Shown: positions 1 to 7,819 of the stretch, piece by piece | How positions within the stretch are numbered: position 1 is the first letter of the stretch | Layout of the letters: every line of letters begins with the position of its first letter | Assembly: GCF_041807705.1 (NCBI RefSeq) | Contig: NZ_JBGTYY010000027.1 | Span: 1 to 29,517, forward strand | Length of the DNA: 29,517 nucleotides | Direction of reading: 5' to 3' | Source: Mannheimia sp041807705 | GTDB taxonomy: Bacteria; Pseudomonadota; Gammaproteobacteria; Enterobacterales; Pasteurellaceae | The notes under the pieces: generated by a model | Databases searched by the model: none | Told to the model about the DNA's origin: nothing | What the model saw: the letters and a program-made list of their open reading frames with translations, nothing else | Program-made: the position numbers and the translations under genes

Positions 1-494
1 TGTTGGACACTTTCCCGCTGGCTGTCGTGGACTAGGTGAAGGCGGTTTTTCTCCGCCACCCGCATTTCAACCAGTTGGGTACGGCGTAAAACCAATGCTT
101 CTAATTGCTCCATTTCAGGTGTTGGTGGAAGATAAAGTTGTTTTTCAACCTCATCGTCCAAAACCAGCATTTTGGCGTAAGATGCCAGCATTTTTGCATC
201 TTTTGCATCGGTTTTCGCCAATGATTTAGCCATTGCAAACTGATGTGTTTGGCGTGGATTAGCAATCACCACCCGAAAATCCGCACGATGAAGTGCTTTG
301 GCGAGTGGGATCTCCAAGTCGCCTGTGCTTTCTAAGACAACTAGGCTTAGATTTGCACAATTTTTCAGGTATTCCACCGCTTGTTGGATACCTTTGGGGT
401 TGTTGGTAAAAGTTTTGGTCTGTTTTCGACTTCTGATACCGACAACAAAACTACGTTTGGCAACATCAATGCCACAGAAATTAAGTTCATTCAT
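1..494 (-). CDS. IS110-family DEDD transposase (recombinase), N-terminal 164 codons
   Basis: Reading the minus strand from the ATG at 494 gives an open frame to the window edge with no stop (164 codons). The N-terminus is MNELNFCGIDVAKRSF. The RuvC-like DEDD catalytic pattern of IS110 transposases is visible: D10 in GIDVAK, E55 in LESTG, and D96/D99 in KTDAKDAKMLA. The C-terminal Tnp20 domain with its serine lies outside the window. IS110 enzymes recombine the element through a circular form and are guided by an element-encoded bridge RNA in characterised members such as IS621. It could be intact or truncated; the window cannot tell. The short open frames on the plus strand over this region are its antisense shadow. 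Confidence 0.9.
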   Translation of the reverse strand, partial: MNELNFCGIDVAKRSFVVGIRSRKQTKTFTNNPKGIQQAVEYLKNCANLSLVVLESTGDLEIPLAKALHRADFRVVIANPRQTHQFAMAKSLAKTDAKDAKMLASYAKMLVLDDEVEKQLYLPPTPEMEQLEALVLRRTQLVEMRVAEKNRLHLVHDSQRESVQ

Positions 495-645
495 CGTAAC
501 CTGCCTTGTATTCGGGTTGTGTTCGTGCAACTGTTCGGTTTTTGTGATGAAAGTTATCGGCTCTCTAAGCTACACAACGAAGTGCTTTCAAGGGACGAGA
601 CGAGATGCCGATAACGGGTTGTGTTGCTTAGTTTAACTCATTTGA
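495..645 (-). ncRNA. Candidate IS110 bridge RNA region
   Basis: The noncoding stretch just upstream of the transposase start is full of complementary segments. The 14-base arms 565-578 and 619-632 pair with one mismatch. Arms 553-561 and 607-615 (GTTATCGGC / GCCGATAAC) pair perfectly over 9 bp and interlock with the first stem, so they can form a pseudoknot or alternative folds. Position, size (about 150 bases) and orientation fit the bridge RNA of IS110 elements, known for IS621 to be made from the left end in the sense of the recombinase. Assignment as a bridge RNA is inference; target- and donor-binding loops were not identified because the other end of the element is missing. Confidence 0.45.
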
Positions 646-652
646 GATATAC

Positions 653-712
653 AAGGGGCGGGTCCAGTGCCCGTCCGCATATATTCTCAGGCGGGCACAG
701 GACTCACCCTAC
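653..712. repeat. GC-rich palindromic repeat, copy A
   Basis: Left arm 653-676 and right arm 690-712 are imperfect reverse complements around a short AT-rich centre. Each arm matches the core TAGGGGCGGGTCCTGTGCCC seen again inside mfd (18280-18369) and after pepN (27561-27586). It sits immediately after the sppA stop codon, where a transcript would form a hairpin, and directly beside the IS110 element. Confidence 0.7.
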
Positions 713-720
713 AAACAACA

Positions 721-2577
721 TTAATTTACAGAACCACAATTTAAACAATAGAGATACATCTGTTTTGGATCGTTGAAACGTGAAAGCATTTCCATTTGTT
801 GCTGTGATTGCTTCAGCACAGGTAAATCAAGCCAGTTAGTCAGATTAACTTGTAGCTGGGTTTTAAAATCTCGGGCGAGCGTGCCGAACAAACTGTCGTC
901 TTGCTCTGCAAACCATTGAAAACCGAATTGCTCAACTTTCGCTTTGCTCTCTGCTTCACGTTTTTGGTTGATTAAATCAGATAAGGAGGCAAACGCCACA
1001 TTAAAATTACCTAATTCATCAACTAAACCGTGTTTTAGTGCATCAGAGCCTAACCAAACTTGCCCTTGTGCCACTTTATCTACCGCCTCTTTTGACATTT
1101 TTCTGCCTTGTGAAACCAGCGCTAAAAAGCGGTCATAGCCATTTTCAATGCCAATTTGTAGTACTTCTCCTTGTTCTTTTGGTAGGCTTTTTAAGCCGAT
1201 TGGTTCAGCTAAAGCAGAAGTAGCAATACCATCTTCACTTATCCCTAAGTTTTTCGCTGTTTTTTCAAAAGTTACTGCTAAACCAAAAATACCGATTGAA
1301 CCTGTAACCGTGTTTGGGCTAGCGATGATTTTATCGCTAGTTGCTGCAATCCAATAACCGCCCGATGCCGCCATTCCACCCATTGAAGCCACAACGGGCT
1401 TACCTTCTTTTTGAAATTCTTCTACTTCTTGGCGAATAAGCTCCGATGCCACCGCACTACCGCCCGGGCTATTAATGCGTAAAATCAAGCCTTCTACATT
1501 TTTATCGGCTCTTGCTTCTTGCAGTAATTTCACCACCGTATCACTGCCTACGCCTGTTTCATCACTCTCGCCTGTCATAATTGCTCCTTCTACATTCACA
1601 ACTGCAATTTTAGGAGCATTAATGTCAGCAAAACGATCATTCAGTTCAAGTTCGTAGTCGGAAAATTCAATGTGGTTATACTCTCCTTCGCTATTTCCAC
1701 CAAATTGTTCAATCAATTTTGATCTAATTTCTTGGTTAGAAGCGAGATTAGTTACCCACTTTTGATTTAAGGCGAACTGAGCATCATCACCTTTTGCTGC
1801 CTTATACTTTTCAATATAGGTTTCAGCAGATAAATTAATGTCTGTTGGAGAGATTTTGCGATTTTGAGCTATCGTTTCTACCGTTTGCTGCCAAGTTCCA
1901 TTGAGCCAGCTTCGTGCATTTTGTTTCGCCTCTTCAGACATATCATCACGCATAAAAGGCTCAACCGCTGATTTGTAAGTCCCTACACGGAAAATATGTG
2001 GCTCAGCTTCAATTTTGTCTAACAACGTTTTGAAATAGGTGTTCGAATAGCTTAAGCCTTGAAGCTCTACAGAGCCTACTTTGTTCAAATAAATTTCATC
2101 AGCAAATGAGGCAAGATAATATTGCTTTTGCGAATATTGCTCGCCAATGGCAATAACGGGCTTGCCTGATTCTTTGAAGTTGTTGATTTCATTACCCACC
2201 AAGTCTAAAGAAGAGAAATCCGCATTTTGCAAATGGTGTAAATCCAGCACTAGCCCTGTAATTTGTGGATCATTTTTCGCTTTACTAATCGCTTGCACCA
2301 CATCAAAGGTTGAAATTTTAAAGGGTTCAGAGCTACCTAATTCTGATTGGATCAAGCGGTAGAAATCAGCAAATTCTTCACGATTATCCGCTAAATAACC
2401 ATCTAAATTTAAGCGTAACGCCCCCTGTGTGAAAGCAGGTTTTTGCGAGCTTTGTGAAGAGGCAATAAACCCAACCACAGGCACTAAGAGTAGAATAAAT
2501 AAGATAAAAAAGAGGTTAATCACACACTCTCTAATACAGCGAAACATTTTATAAATCGCTTTTAGCATATTTAACAT
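721..2577 (-). CDS. sppA: Signal peptide peptidase SppA (protease IV, long 67K type)
   Basis: Membrane-anchored serine protease that degrades signal peptides left after protein export. The 618-residue length fits the long enterobacterial form with two tandem peptidase halves. An N-terminal membrane anchor spans about residues 20-39 (NLFFILFILLLVPVVGFIA). The catalytic lysine is K202 in GTYKSAVEPF of the first half; the nucleophile is S405 in GGMAASGGYWIA of the second half, following the NSPGGS segment at 369-374. These correspond to K209/S409 of the E. coli enzyme. The start is preceded by AGGA at a short distance. The gene is divergent from the nitroreductase gene, and a palindromic repeat follows its stop. 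Confidence 0.95.
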   Translation of the reverse strand: MLNMLKAIYKMFRCIRECVINLFFILFILLLVPVVGFIASSQSSQKPAFTQGALRLNLDGYLADNREEFADFYRLIQSELGSSEPFKISTFDVVQAISKAKNDPQITGLVLDLHHLQNADFSSLDLVGNEINNFKESGKPVIAIGEQYSQKQYYLASFADEIYLNKVGSVELQGLSYSNTYFKTLLDKIEAEPHIFRVGTYKSAVEPFMRDDMSEEAKQNARSWLNGTWQQTVETIAQNRKISPTDINLSAETYIEKYKAAKGDDAQFALNQKWVTNLASNQEIRSKLIEQFGGNSEGEYNHIEFSDYELELNDRFADINAPKIAVVNVEGAIMTGESDETGVGSDTVVKLLQEARADKNVEGLILRINSPGGSAVASELIRQEVEEFQKEGKPVVASMGGMAASGGYWIAATSDKIIASPNTVTGSIGIFGLAVTFEKTAKNLGISEDGIATSALAEPIGLKSLPKEQGEVLQIGIENGYDRFLALVSQGRKMSKEAVDKVAQGQVWLGSDALKHGLVDELGNFNVAFASLSDLINQKREAESKAKVEQFGFQWFAEQDDSLFGTLARDFKTQLQVNLTNWLDLPVLKQSQQQMEMLSRFNDPKQMYLYCLNCGSVN

Positions 2578-2678
2578 CTGAAATTCCTAAAAAATAAAAC
2601 AGTTGGCACAGTATAAAGCAATCACGGAATGAAGAAAATATGCTATTCTTTGGCAAAAATTTTTCAAAGGTTATCTTT

Positions 2679-3242
2679 ATGCAAATATTAGATTTATTAC
2701 ATCATCGCCGTTCTAACAAAAAATTTGGCGATAAAGCCCCAACCCCAGAGCAACTTGAGCAAATTTTAAAAGCAGGCTTACGCGTGCCTGATCACGGGCA
2801 TTTAAAGCCTTATCATTTTGTTGTGATTGAAAAAAGCGGAATGCCGCAACTCTGCGAGCTTTTTAAAGCTGCGGTTGAAGAATTTGAGATGGGCGAAGAG
2901 CGTTTAAAAAAGGCGGAGAAATTAGCTAATCAAGCCCCAACGATCATTGGGGTAATTGCGAAGTTAGATCATAGTATTGCTAAAGTACCTGCTTGGGAAC
3001 AGATGATAACCGCTGGTTGTAGCGGCTATGCTATTCAACTCGCCGCAAACTCGCTCGGCTTTGATACAGTTTGGATTACGAATAAATGGGTAAACGGCTC
3101 GGCACTACGTTCCGCTTTTGGTTGCAAAGAGCAAGATCAAGTGATCGCCTTAATTATGATTGGCTCACCTGAGGACGAAGGGAAAATTGCTCTTGTCCCA
3201 GAAAGTGAGAGTTTAGACGGTTTTGTAAGTTATATTAGATAA
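2679..3242 (+). CDS. Nitroreductase family protein (YdjA-like)
   Basis: Putative FMN-dependent NAD(P)H oxidoreductase of the small YdjA type, 187 residues. The family signature is the N-terminal MQILDLLHHRRSNKKF with the RRS phosphate-binding residues, then LRVPDHGHLKPYHFVVI and ITAGCSGYAIQLAANSLGFDTVW. I chose the ATG at 2679 because it begins the conserved domain and has AAAGG about 8 bases upstream. An in-frame start at 2640 would add 13 unconserved residues. The physiological substrate of YdjA-type enzymes is not settled. Its stop is one base before the next gene's start, so the two are almost certainly cotranscribed. Confidence 0.9.
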   Translation: MQILDLLHHRRSNKKFGDKAPTPEQLEQILKAGLRVPDHGHLKPYHFVVIEKSGMPQLCELFKAAVEEFEMGEERLKKAEKLANQAPTIIGVIAKLDHSIAKVPAWEQMITAGCSGYAIQLAANSLGFDTVWITNKWVNGSALRSAFGCKEQDQVIALIMIGSPEDEGKIALVPESESLDGFVSYIR

Positions 3243-3243
3243 A

Positions 3244-4065
3244 ATGAGTACAATTTTAATCACAGGTTGCTCTTCTGGCATTGGATATGCGACTGCACAT
3301 CATCTCAAAGAGGCTGGCTGGCGAGTGATAGCGAGCTGCCGAAAAGAGCAAGATGTTGAACGGTTGGAATCAGAAGGCTTTGAATGTCTGTTGCTTGATG
3401 TAACCAATTCAGAGCATATCCAAAATGCCTTTGAATATATTCAAACAAGCGGTCAATTAGATGCCATTTTTTGCAATGCTGGCTACGGGCAGCCCGGCTG
3501 TGTGGAAGATGTGCCCAAAGCTGCTTTGCAAGAAATTTTTGAAACCAATGTGTTTGGAGCTTGGGAAGTCATTCATCACGCAATGAAGATTTTCCGAACG
3601 CAAAATCACGGTAGAATTTTGATTAACAGTAGCATTTTAGGCTTTGCCGCAATGCACTATCGAGGAGCTTATAATGCCACTAAATTTGCGCTGGAAGGAA
3701 TGGCGGATACTTTACGTTGCGAGCTACACGGCTCAAATATTTATGTTTCATTGATTGAACCCGGTCCTATTCAAAGTAATTTTCGCCCAAACTCTGTGGC
3801 AAAATTAGAGCAATATATTGATTTGGAAAATTCCTATCATAAAGAGCTAAATAAAACGCAATACCAACGCTTAACCACTAAAGGCAATGCTAATCCCTTT
3901 ACTTTACCTGCCTCAGCTTGTGCGAAAGCGTGCTTAAAAGCCTTAAATGATAAAAAGCCCAAAGCACGCTATCAAGTCACCTTTCCTACCAAATTGTTTT
4001 GGTGGCTACGGCGAATTTTACCGACAACGGCGTTTGATTATATGAATCGGAAATTTGGTGGGTAA
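3244..4065 (+). CDS. Short-chain dehydrogenase/reductase (SDR) family oxidoreductase
   Basis: Classical SDR of 273 residues. The Rossmann nucleotide motif TGCSSGIG is at residues 7-14, the NAG motif at 78-80, and the catalytic S130, Y143 and K147 are in place (YNATK). The acidic LDV at about 51-53 and the 'ASCRK' after strand two suggest NADP preference, but this is inference. A hydrophobic/basic C-terminus (FPTKLFWWLRRILPT) might associate with membrane. It resembles E. coli YbbO-type enzymes in overall length and layout; the substrate is not predictable. It follows the nitroreductase gene after a single base. An uptake signal core lies inside at 3445-3453. Confidence 0.9.
   Translation: MSTILITGCSSGIGYATAHHLKEAGWRVIASCRKEQDVERLESEGFECLLLDVTNSEHIQNAFEYIQTSGQLDAIFCNAGYGQPGCVEDVPKAALQEIFETNVFGAWEVIHHAMKIFRTQNHGRILINSSILGFAAMHYRGAYNATKFALEGMADTLRCELHGSNIYVSLIEPGPIQSNFRPNSVAKLEQYIDLENSYHKELNKTQYQRLTTKGNANPFTLPASACAKACLKALNDKKPKARYQVTFPTKLFWWLRRILPTTAFDYMNRKFGG
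3445..3453 (+). repeat. DNA uptake signal core (ACAAGCGGT)
   Basis: Exact 9-base Apl-type uptake core inside the SDR coding sequence, followed by CAATTA. Confidence 0.8.
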
Positions 4066-4095
4066 TGATTTTAAAATAGTAACAGGCTATAAATA

Positions 4096-4120
4096 TAGGG
4101 GCGAAAAATTTTCGCCCCTA
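4096..4120. terminator. Perfect 12-bp palindrome between convergent SDR gene and tex
   Basis: Arms 4096-4107 (TAGGGGCGAAAA) and 4109-4120 (TTTTCGCCCCTA) pair perfectly around one base. It lies between two convergent stop codons and so can end transcripts from both sides, although there is no long T run beyond the stem. Its outer TAGGGGCG is shared with the larger palindromic repeats of this window, so it may be a short variant of that family. Confidence 0.6.
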
Positions 4121-4125
4121 CCAAT

Positions 4126-6462
4126 TTATTTCTTCCACCCTTTCAACGCATCTGCAAAAGCATTATTACCGAATGCATTGTGGTTATCATTTCGCAAGCG
4201 GTCATTTTTTTGCGGATTTTTGCGAATTTCTGCGGAATTTCGACCGCTTGTTGGCTCTTTTTTATCAGTCGGTTTGTCATCTAAACGCATTGTTAAGGCA
4301 ATACGTTTACGGGCAGCGTCCACTTCAAGCACTTTCACTTTTACCACATCGCCTGCTTTTACCACAGAATGCGGATCTTCCACAAAAGAATTTGAAAGCA
4401 TTGAAATATGCACCAAGCCGTCTTGGTGTACACCAATATCGACAAAAGCCCCAAAGTTTGCCACATTAGTCACTGTACCTTCCAAAATCATACCGGCTTT
4501 GAGGTCGGTAATTTCTTCCACGCCGTCCATAAACACGGCGGTTTTGAACTCTCCACGAGGGTCTCGCCCCGGCTTTTCTAACTCTTTGAAAATATCGTTT
4601 ACGGTTGGTAAACCAAACTGCTCGTCCACAAAATCTTTGGCATTTAGCGAGTGAATTTTGGTGCTGTTACCCATTAATTCCGCCAAAGTTGAAGTGGTAG
4701 CTTGCAAGATTTTTTCCACAATCGGGTAGGCTTCAGGGTGAACGCTTGAGGCATCTAAGGCATTTTTTCCGCCAATAATTCGCATAAAACCAGCACATTG
4801 TTCAAAGGCTTTAGGCCCTAAACGAGGTACTTTTTTCAGATCAGAACGGCTATTAAAACGCCCGTTTTCATCACGGAATGCCACAATGTTCTGGGCGAGT
4901 GTTTTCGTCATACCTGCAACACGAGCAAGTAACGGAGCAGAAGCGGTATTTAAATCTACCCCTACGGCATTTACACAATCTTCTACTACCGCATCAAGTT
5001 TGCGAGCAAGCTGAGATTGGTTTACATCGTGCTGATACTGCCCCACGCCAATCGCTTTCGGCTCAATCTTCACTAGCTCTGCTAATGGGTCTTGTAAACG
5101 GCGGGCAATCGACACCGCCCCACGCAGAGAAACATCTAAATTCGGGAACTCATTTGCCGCAAACTCAGAAGCTGAATAAACAGATGCCCCAGCTTCACTG
5201 ACCACAACGGTTTGTGGGCGGTTTTCTTTAATTTCCTTAATCACTTCTTTGGCAAAACGCTCTGTTTCACGCGAAGCCGTGCCGTTACCGATCGCAATCA
5301 GCTCCACATTGTGCTTTTTAACCAAGGTAAAAATAGCCAGCTGTGCTTCTGCTTGTCTACCTGTATGTGGATAAATTGTCGCTGTATCTAACAATTTCCC
5401 TGTGTTATCCACAACCGCCACTTTTACCCCTGTACGCAAGCCCGGGTCTAAGCCCATTGTGTTTCTTGCCCCAGCAGGTGCTGCCATCAAGAGAGCAGAA
5501 AGATTGCGAGCAAACACATCAATCGCCTCTTCTTCAGCTTTTTCACGCAGTGTGCCCATCAATTCAGTTTCTAAGTGAAGGGCAGCTTTGATTTTCCACG
5601 TCCACGCAATCACTTGTTCACGCCATTTATCTGCCGGTTGATTGTTGAAAATCACACCTAAATGCTCGCGGATAATAGTTTCACAATGGCTATTTTTTGA
5701 TCCTTCTTCAGCATCAGGATCGGCATTTAATGCAAGGGATAACACGCCCTCATTCCGCCCACGAAACATTGCTAATGCACGGTGAGAAGGTACAGTTTTA
5801 AACGGCTCGCTGTGAGCAAAATAATCACGGAATTTCTCGCCTTCTTCCTCTTTGCCTTCGATGACTTTCGATTCAAGTGTGGCGTAAGCGGTCAAATATT
5901 GGCGAAGTTTTGCAAGTAGCTCGGCATCTTCCGCAAAACGCTCCATTAAGATATATCTTGCACCATCTAGGGCTACCTTAGTATCAGCCACACCTTTTTC
6001 ACTATCTACAAAGTTTGCTGCTAAGGTTTCAGGATCTTGTTTCGGATCATTCCAAAGCGTTTCCGCCAAAGGTTCTAAGCCTGCTTCAATCGCAATTTGA
6101 CCACGCGTTCTGCGTTTTGGTTTATAAGGTAAGTAAAGATCTTCTAACTCAGTTTTACTTTCGCAGCTTAGAATTTTTGCTTTCAGCTCATCGGTTAATT
6201 TGCCTTGCTCTTCAATGGATTTCAGAATAGTTTGGCGGCGGTCGTCCATTTCACGCAAATAGATTAAACGAGTTTCAAAATGGCGAAGCTGGGTATCATC
6301 TAATCCACCTGTTACCTCTTTACGATAACGAGCAATAAAAGGAATGGTATTTCCTTCATCTAATAAGCCGATAGCAGCAAGAATTTGGTGAGAGCCAACG
6401 TTCAGTTCGCTGGCAATAATATGACTAATTTGAATGTTTAGCTCATTGGTTGCTTGGGTCAT
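4126..6462 (-). CDS. tex: Tex-family transcription accessory protein (YhgF)
   Basis: RNA-binding protein of 778 residues with the full Tex architecture: an N-terminal helical Tex_N region (1-200, with DDTQLRHFETRL and DLYLPYKPKRRTR), a YqgF/RuvC-like domain starting about 336 (GLDPGLRTGVKVAVVD), helix-hairpin-helix repeats about 500-565 (NTASAPLLARVAGM, KVPRLGPKAFEQ), and an S1 domain at about 657-727 (EGTVTNVANFGAFVDIG). A charged, disordered tail follows. Tex proteins influence transcription and toxin gene expression in several pathogens; the molecular role is incompletely known. The ATG overlaps the TGA of the upstream lipoprotein gene (ATGA at 6459-6462), implying translational coupling. 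Uptake core variants lie in the 3' end. Confidence 0.95.
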   Translation of the reverse strand: MTQATNELNIQISHIIASELNVGSHQILAAIGLLDEGNTIPFIARYRKEVTGGLDDTQLRHFETRLIYLREMDDRRQTILKSIEEQGKLTDELKAKILSCESKTELEDLYLPYKPKRRTRGQIAIEAGLEPLAETLWNDPKQDPETLAANFVDSEKGVADTKVALDGARYILMERFAEDAELLAKLRQYLTAYATLESKVIEGKEEEGEKFRDYFAHSEPFKTVPSHRALAMFRGRNEGVLSLALNADPDAEEGSKNSHCETIIREHLGVIFNNQPADKWREQVIAWTWKIKAALHLETELMGTLREKAEEEAIDVFARNLSALLMAAPAGARNTMGLDPGLRTGVKVAVVDNTGKLLDTATIYPHTGRQAEAQLAIFTLVKKHNVELIAIGNGTASRETERFAKEVIKEIKENRPQTVVVSEAGASVYSASEFAANEFPNLDVSLRGAVSIARRLQDPLAELVKIEPKAIGVGQYQHDVNQSQLARKLDAVVEDCVNAVGVDLNTASAPLLARVAGMTKTLAQNIVAFRDENGRFNSRSDLKKVPRLGPKAFEQCAGFMRIIGGKNALDASSVHPEAYPIVEKILQATTSTLAELMGNSTKIHSLNAKDFVDEQFGLPTVNDIFKELEKPGRDPRGEFKTAVFMDGVEEITDLKAGMILEGTVTNVANFGAFVDIGVHQDGLVHISMLSNSFVEDPHSVVKAGDVVKVKVLEVDAARKRIALTMRLDDKPTDKKEPTSGRNSAEIRKNPQKNDRLRNDNHNAFGNNAFADALKGWKK
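4243..4251 (-). repeat. DNA uptake signal core
   Basis: Exact core (ACCGCTTGT on plus) in the 3' coding end of tex. A one-mismatch copy in the opposite orientation (GCAAGCGGT) lies at 4194-4202, so the two form an inverted pair within the part encoding the disordered tail. Confidence 0.75.
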
Positions 6463-7013
6463 TTACTTTCCTTCAATAAAGTGGCTCGAGGTTTATCCAA
6501 TTTTTCGAGCTTTGTTAAAGTTTCCGTGATTTTAGCTGGATTTGGCTCTTTTTTCGCACATAAAATAATGTTTTCTAAGCTATCCGCTTGATGATAGTAA
6601 GGCATTTCGCTTTCGACTGCCTTTTCAAATTGTTGATAAGCCTGCTGAAATTGACCTTGTTTGCATAAAAAAGTGCCGTAATTATTCAATACATCAGGGC
6701 GATTTTTACTTAAATTTAAGGCGGTTTGATAGGATTTCTCAGCGTTTTCAATATCGCCAGTTTGTTGATAATAGTAGGCTAATACCGAGTAAGGGAGGTA
6801 ATCTTTTTCATCGTGAGCAAGGGCTTTGTCGATATTCTGCTTCGCCTTTGGGAAATCATTTTGCTCCAAATAAGCCAACGCTAGATTAATGCGGGCTTTT
6901 ACCGCTTCCGAGCGGTTAAATTCGACTTCGGAGGAAGAGGGGGGAGAAGAACAAGCTGCTAATAAAAACAGCGTAATACAAGCGGTCATTTTTAAGAAAA
7001 ATTTTGCAAACAT
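6459..7013 (-). CDS. pilW: PilW/PilF-like TPR lipoprotein (type IV pilus biogenesis)
   Basis: Outer-membrane lipoprotein of 184 residues with TPR repeats. The signal peptide ends in a lipobox LLAAC, with the lipidated Cys at 21. TPR units follow from about residue 38 (ARINLALAYLEQNDFPKAKQ, then LAYYYQQTGDIENAEKSYQ and NNYGTFLCKQGQFQQAYQQFEKA). In the PilF/PilW family such proteins help the pilus secretin assemble in the outer membrane, which would connect it to natural competence. It is shorter than the about 250-residue Pseudomonas form but similar to Haemophilus homologues as I recall them. AGGAG lies 6 bases before the ATG. It overlaps tex by 4 bases. In Haemophilus rlmN normally precedes pilF; here a toxin-antitoxin pair lies between them. 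Confidence 0.85.
   Translation of the reverse strand: MFAKFFLKMTACITLFLLAACSSPPSSSEVEFNRSEAVKARINLALAYLEQNDFPKAKQNIDKALAHDEKDYLPYSVLAYYYQQTGDIENAEKSYQTALNLSKNRPDVLNNYGTFLCKQGQFQQAYQQFEKAVESEMPYYHQADSLENIILCAKKEPNPAKITETLTKLEKLDKPRATLLKESK
6978..6986 (+). repeat. DNA uptake signal core (ACAAGCGGT)
   Basis: Exact core in the part of pilW that encodes the signal peptide, followed by CATTTTTAAG, a good match to the extended AT-rich tail of this uptake signal. Confidence 0.8.
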
Positions 7014-7197
7014 AGTGCTCTCCTACAACAAAGGGGTTAATTTTACTGTTCTACAGAAGCTAAGACTAGCGATTTTTACGCAAAGAGAGAAATTTTAATG
7101 TGATTTTTTCGACGCAGATCGCAAAAATAGGAATTGAGGGTTGCTTGTTCTTTTCGTTTTATACACTCTATTTAGCATATAAGTAAATTCATTGAAA

Positions 7198-7215
7198 AAA
7201 ACTTATAAAACTTAT
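7198..7215 (+). promoter_or_regulatory. Tandem 9-bp repeat in front of toxin-antitoxin operon
   Basis: AAAACTTAT occurs twice head to tail immediately upstream of the toxin gene's ribosome site. Each copy includes a TATAAA box. It is positioned to be the promoter and the operator where the antitoxin would autoregulate the operon; this is inference from position only. Confidence 0.4.
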
Positions 7216-7230
7216 AAAATAGAGGCAAAA

Positions 7231-7482
7231 ATGAAAATAGTGGTATTCCAACGTAAAGCCTTAAAGCAATTACGAAAAATCCCAACTGGTGCAGAAATTC
7301 GCCGAAAATGCGATGATTTAGCTCACTTTCCTTACTGTGCGAATATCAAAACATTAGTAAATCACAAATATGAATATCGTTTTCGGGTGGGAAATTATCG
7401 TATCTTTTTTAATATTGAAGGCGAAACGATGAACATTGTATCTATTGAAGAGGTTAAAAAACGCGATGAAAGAACTTACTGA
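7231..7482 (+). CDS. RelE/ParE-superfamily toxin (HigB-like)
   Basis: Small basic protein of 83 residues (MKIVVFQRKALKQLRKIP...) with the RelE/ParE/HigB fold pattern: an N-terminal 'F..KALKQLRKIP' helix, the central 'LVNHKYEYRFRVGNYRIFF' strands, and a C-terminal 'IVSIEEVKKRDERTY' strand. Members act as ribosome-dependent mRNases or gyrase poisons; which applies here is not visible. The ATG at 7231 has AGAGG 6 bases upstream. An upstream TTG at 7192 would add only a low-complexity lysine-rich extension and is rejected. The toxin precedes and overlaps the antitoxin by 17 bases, the order typical of HigBA-type pairs. Confidence 0.88.
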   Translation: MKIVVFQRKALKQLRKIPTGAEIRRKCDDLAHFPYCANIKTLVNHKYEYRFRVGNYRIFFNIEGETMNIVSIEEVKKRDERTY

Positions 7483-7813
7483 TATTCAATATTTAAAAGA
7501 CACTGAAGGTAATCTTACTTTTGCGGTTCTCCCTATTGCCACTCTTGAATGGCTAAAACAGAAAGCAAATATCAAAACTGCCGTAGAAACAGGAATTCCC
7601 TCTGAAGTGGCAGGAATTGCATTAGATAATGATTATTCAGCCCTACGAGCTTGGCGAGAATATTTGGGATTAACTCAAGAAGAGGTAGCTAAACGGTTAG
7701 GCATTTCACAATCAGCTTATAGCCAGCACGAAAATGCAAAAACCTTGCGAAAAACAACACGCATCAAAATTGCAAATGCACTCGGGTTAAATGAGGAGCA
7801 GCTAGATTTCTGA
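7466..7813 (+). CDS. HTH (XRE/Cro-C1) antitoxin, HigA-like
   Basis: Antitoxin of 115 residues. The N-terminal half (MKELTDIQYLKDTEGNLTFA...) looks like the short beta/alpha dimer-and-toxin-binding segment common in RelE-partner antitoxins. The C-terminal half holds a helix-turn-helix, EYLGLTQEEVAKRLGISQSA, about residues 70-90, ending 'IANALGLNEEQLDF'. It probably neutralises the upstream toxin and represses the operon. Start chosen at the ATG at 7466, inside the end of the toxin frame, where the recognisable domain begins. It ends 7 bases before a hairpin shared with the convergent rlmN gene. Confidence 0.88.
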   Translation: MKELTDIQYLKDTEGNLTFAVLPIATLEWLKQKANIKTAVETGIPSEVAGIALDNDYSALRAWREYLGLTQEEVAKRLGISQSAYSQHENAKTLRKTTRIKIANALGLNEEQLDF

Positions 7814-7819
7814 TAAACA

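Larger units (their letters stand above)
1..650 (-). mobile_element. IS110-family insertion sequence, partial (left-end side)
   Basis: This block holds the N-terminal part of an IS110-family transposase on the minus strand plus about 155 bases of noncoding, structured sequence before its start codon. That matches the layout of IS110 elements, whose left end carries a long noncoding stretch. The element leaves the window at base 1, so its other end, and hence its exact boundary and target core, cannot be seen. The right boundary near 650 is inferred: it is where the structured region stops and a palindromic repeat of the host genome begins at 653. Confidence 0.8.

Noticed and set aside
298..636. 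Open frames on the plus strand over the left edge
   Set aside because: They lie antisense to the IS110 transposase and its structured end; the minus frame has clear DEDD motifs and family similarity.
4055..4654. 200-codon open frame on plus opposite tex
   Set aside because: Antisense shadow of a well-conserved tex 3' end; no ribosome site or recognisable domain.
7192..7230. Longer toxin N-terminus from a TTG start
   Set aside because: The added residues are encoded by the promoter repeat and have no ribosome site; the ATG at 7231 has AGAGG.
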